Below, piece after piece: positions 63,294 to 64,000 of a stretch of DNA of 64,000 nt (its first letter is position 1; each line of letters starts with the position of its first letter). The stretch spans positions 18,715 through 82,714 of the forward strand of contig JANQJU010000092.1 in the NCBI GenBank assembly GCA_028281495.1, read 5' to 3'. The position numbers were made by a program, and so were the translations under genes. The DNA comes from SAR324 cluster bacterium. Its GTDB lineage: Bacteria > SAR324 > NAC60-12. The notes under the pieces were generated by a model that saw only the letters and a program-made list of their open reading frames with translations, was not told the DNA's origin and ran no database searches.

Positions 63294-63854
63294 ATGATGC
63301 GAAAAGTGTTTTGTGCGTGGCTCCTAATGTTCCTGGGAAGCGGCATGATATCGCTCCACGCCCAACTCTCCGACCGCACGTTCAGCATCGAAACCGATTT
63401 GGCAGGCCCCTTTGCTCCTTATCGCCGCGTGGGATTCGACTTGGAAATCTGGGCCACCGAGTGGTTTTCCATTGGTGGTGGTAGAGAAGTCGACAACGAT
63501 TTAAGTGACGGCAACACCTTTATCCAAAGCGGCGTCACCAACACGACCTTTTCGCTTCGGTTTTTGGTTTCCAATCTGTTTCTCAAAGTGAGCAGTTTGG
63601 AACATTTGCGTTCCATCCGGAAGCGAGACAGCACGAACCCGACCGGAACGGAATCTGAACCCACTCGCCAAGCTTTACTGACGGGATCTCGTATCAGTCT
63701 CGGATATTGGCTGGACTTGGATTTTTTATTCTTTACAGCAGGATACTTCAGTGAAACGTTGAATACAGAAAAGATCACTTTCAACGATGATTCCACCAAA
63801 GAAGTTGGCGGTTCGCTCGCTGGTCCCCTCCTCACGATAGGCATTGCGTTTTAA
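63294..63854 (+). CDS. Exported small barrel-like protein, partner of the previous gene
   Basis: 186 residues; ATG with AAGGGAGAG upstream (a second ATG follows directly). Signal peptide with cleavage after SLHAQ-like (ISLHA). Beta-rich mature chain ending LLTIGIAF with terminal Phe, as in small outer-membrane barrels. 28 nt after the 62531 gene, so co-transcribed. It shares the general plan but little sequence with its neighbour. Function unknown. Confidence 0.7.
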   Translation: MMRKVFCAWLLMFLGSGMISLHAQLSDRTFSIETDLAGPFAPYRRVGFDLEIWATEWFSIGGGREVDNDLSDGNTFIQSGVTNTTFSLRFLVSNLFLKVSSLEHLRSIRKRDSTNPTGTESEPTRQALLTGSRISLGYWLDLDFLFFTAGYFSETLNTEKITFNDDSTKEVGGSLAGPLLTIGIAF

Positions 63855-63900
63855 AAGCAAACCCTATAGTTAAATTCTACTGATTTCTTCAAGTATCTTT

Positions 63901-63914
63901 TGGGGTTAGCCCCA
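63901..63914 (+). terminator. Possible weak terminator hairpin
   Basis: TGGGGTTAGCCCCA forms a perfect 5-bp stem with a 4-nt loop and is followed by TTTCTC, 46 nt after the last barrel gene's stop. The T-run is short, so activity is uncertain. Confidence 0.35.
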
Positions 63915-63954
63915 TTTCTCACACAAATTCGACCTTCCTATTTCTATAATTTCT

Positions 63955-64000
63955 ATGAATCTCAGTCATGTTTTAGAGCATGTCGCGGACGACCTTGTCC
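63955..64000 (+). CDS. Possible start of a gene cut by the right edge
   Basis: ATG at 63955 opens a frame without a stop to the window end (MNLSHVLEHVADDLV...). A TATAAT lies 6 nt upstream and no ribosome site is visible, so it would be leaderless or not real. Too short to identify. Confidence 0.25.
   Translation, partial: MNLSHVLEHVADDLV

Overview
The window comes from a Gram-negative bacterium: it carries an Omp85-type outer-membrane barrel, a small lipoprotein, a chemoreceptor and several signal peptides. The housekeeping proteins (rpsB-tsf, pyrH, frr, fabG/acpP/fabF, gpsA, recQ) look proteobacterial or deltaproteobacterial-like. The giant kinase-ATPase-GAF-cyclase protein recalls cyanobacteria, Entotheonella-type and other large-genome bacteria. 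I cannot name a species. No tRNA, rRNA, CRISPR array or intact insertion sequence was seen.

Bases 1-32548, all on the + strand, form a biosynthetic gene cluster open at its left edge. It holds: (i) the end of a synthase with order AL-KR-ACP-KS-AT-ACP-TE; (ii) a lipocalin-like protein; (iii) a 1796-residue Ser/Thr kinase-ATPase-GAF-nucleotide cyclase; (iv) a 4117-residue hybrid with order FAAL-ACP-KS-AT-cMT-ACP-C-[adenylation remnant]-AL-KR-ACP; (v) a KS-AT-ACP-TE protein overlapping it by 4 bp; (vi) an LCM-type methyltransferase; and (vii) two tandem LCAT-like alpha/beta hydrolases. The endings of the two synthases are paralogous. One is fused in a single polypeptide. The other is split over two genes, and its AT has lost its catalytic serine, its catalytic histidine and about 69 residues. 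The likely product is a fatty-acyl polyketide carrying one or more alpha-hydroxy-acid (depsi-type) units. That product class is inference.

Bases 32549-35251 are a mixed accessory stretch: a 36-bp tandem repeat, a MotE-like protein, a STAS/zinc-ribbon protein, a 43-residue lipoprotein found by eye, and gpsA. After rsgA, bases 36563-46649 on the - strand are one long co-directional housekeeping run. In transcription order it reads rpsB-tsf (a single fused ORF), pyrH, frr, mraY, fabG, acpP, fabF, an exported pentapeptide-repeat protein, a small unknown, an acyltransferase and an atypical SDR. It links ribosome assembly, peptidoglycan precursor synthesis and fatty-acid synthesis. An Omp85-like barrel lies just upstream.

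Bases 48581-64000 hold a second rsgA paralog, a DUF4864 protein, recQ, a membrane/spermidine-synthase-like/Sel1 fusion, a DUF3750 protein, a SirB1-like protein, a chemoreceptor, a pirin behind a perfect palindrome, a nitroreductase, a CreBC-like two-component pair and two small exported beta-barrel-like proteins.
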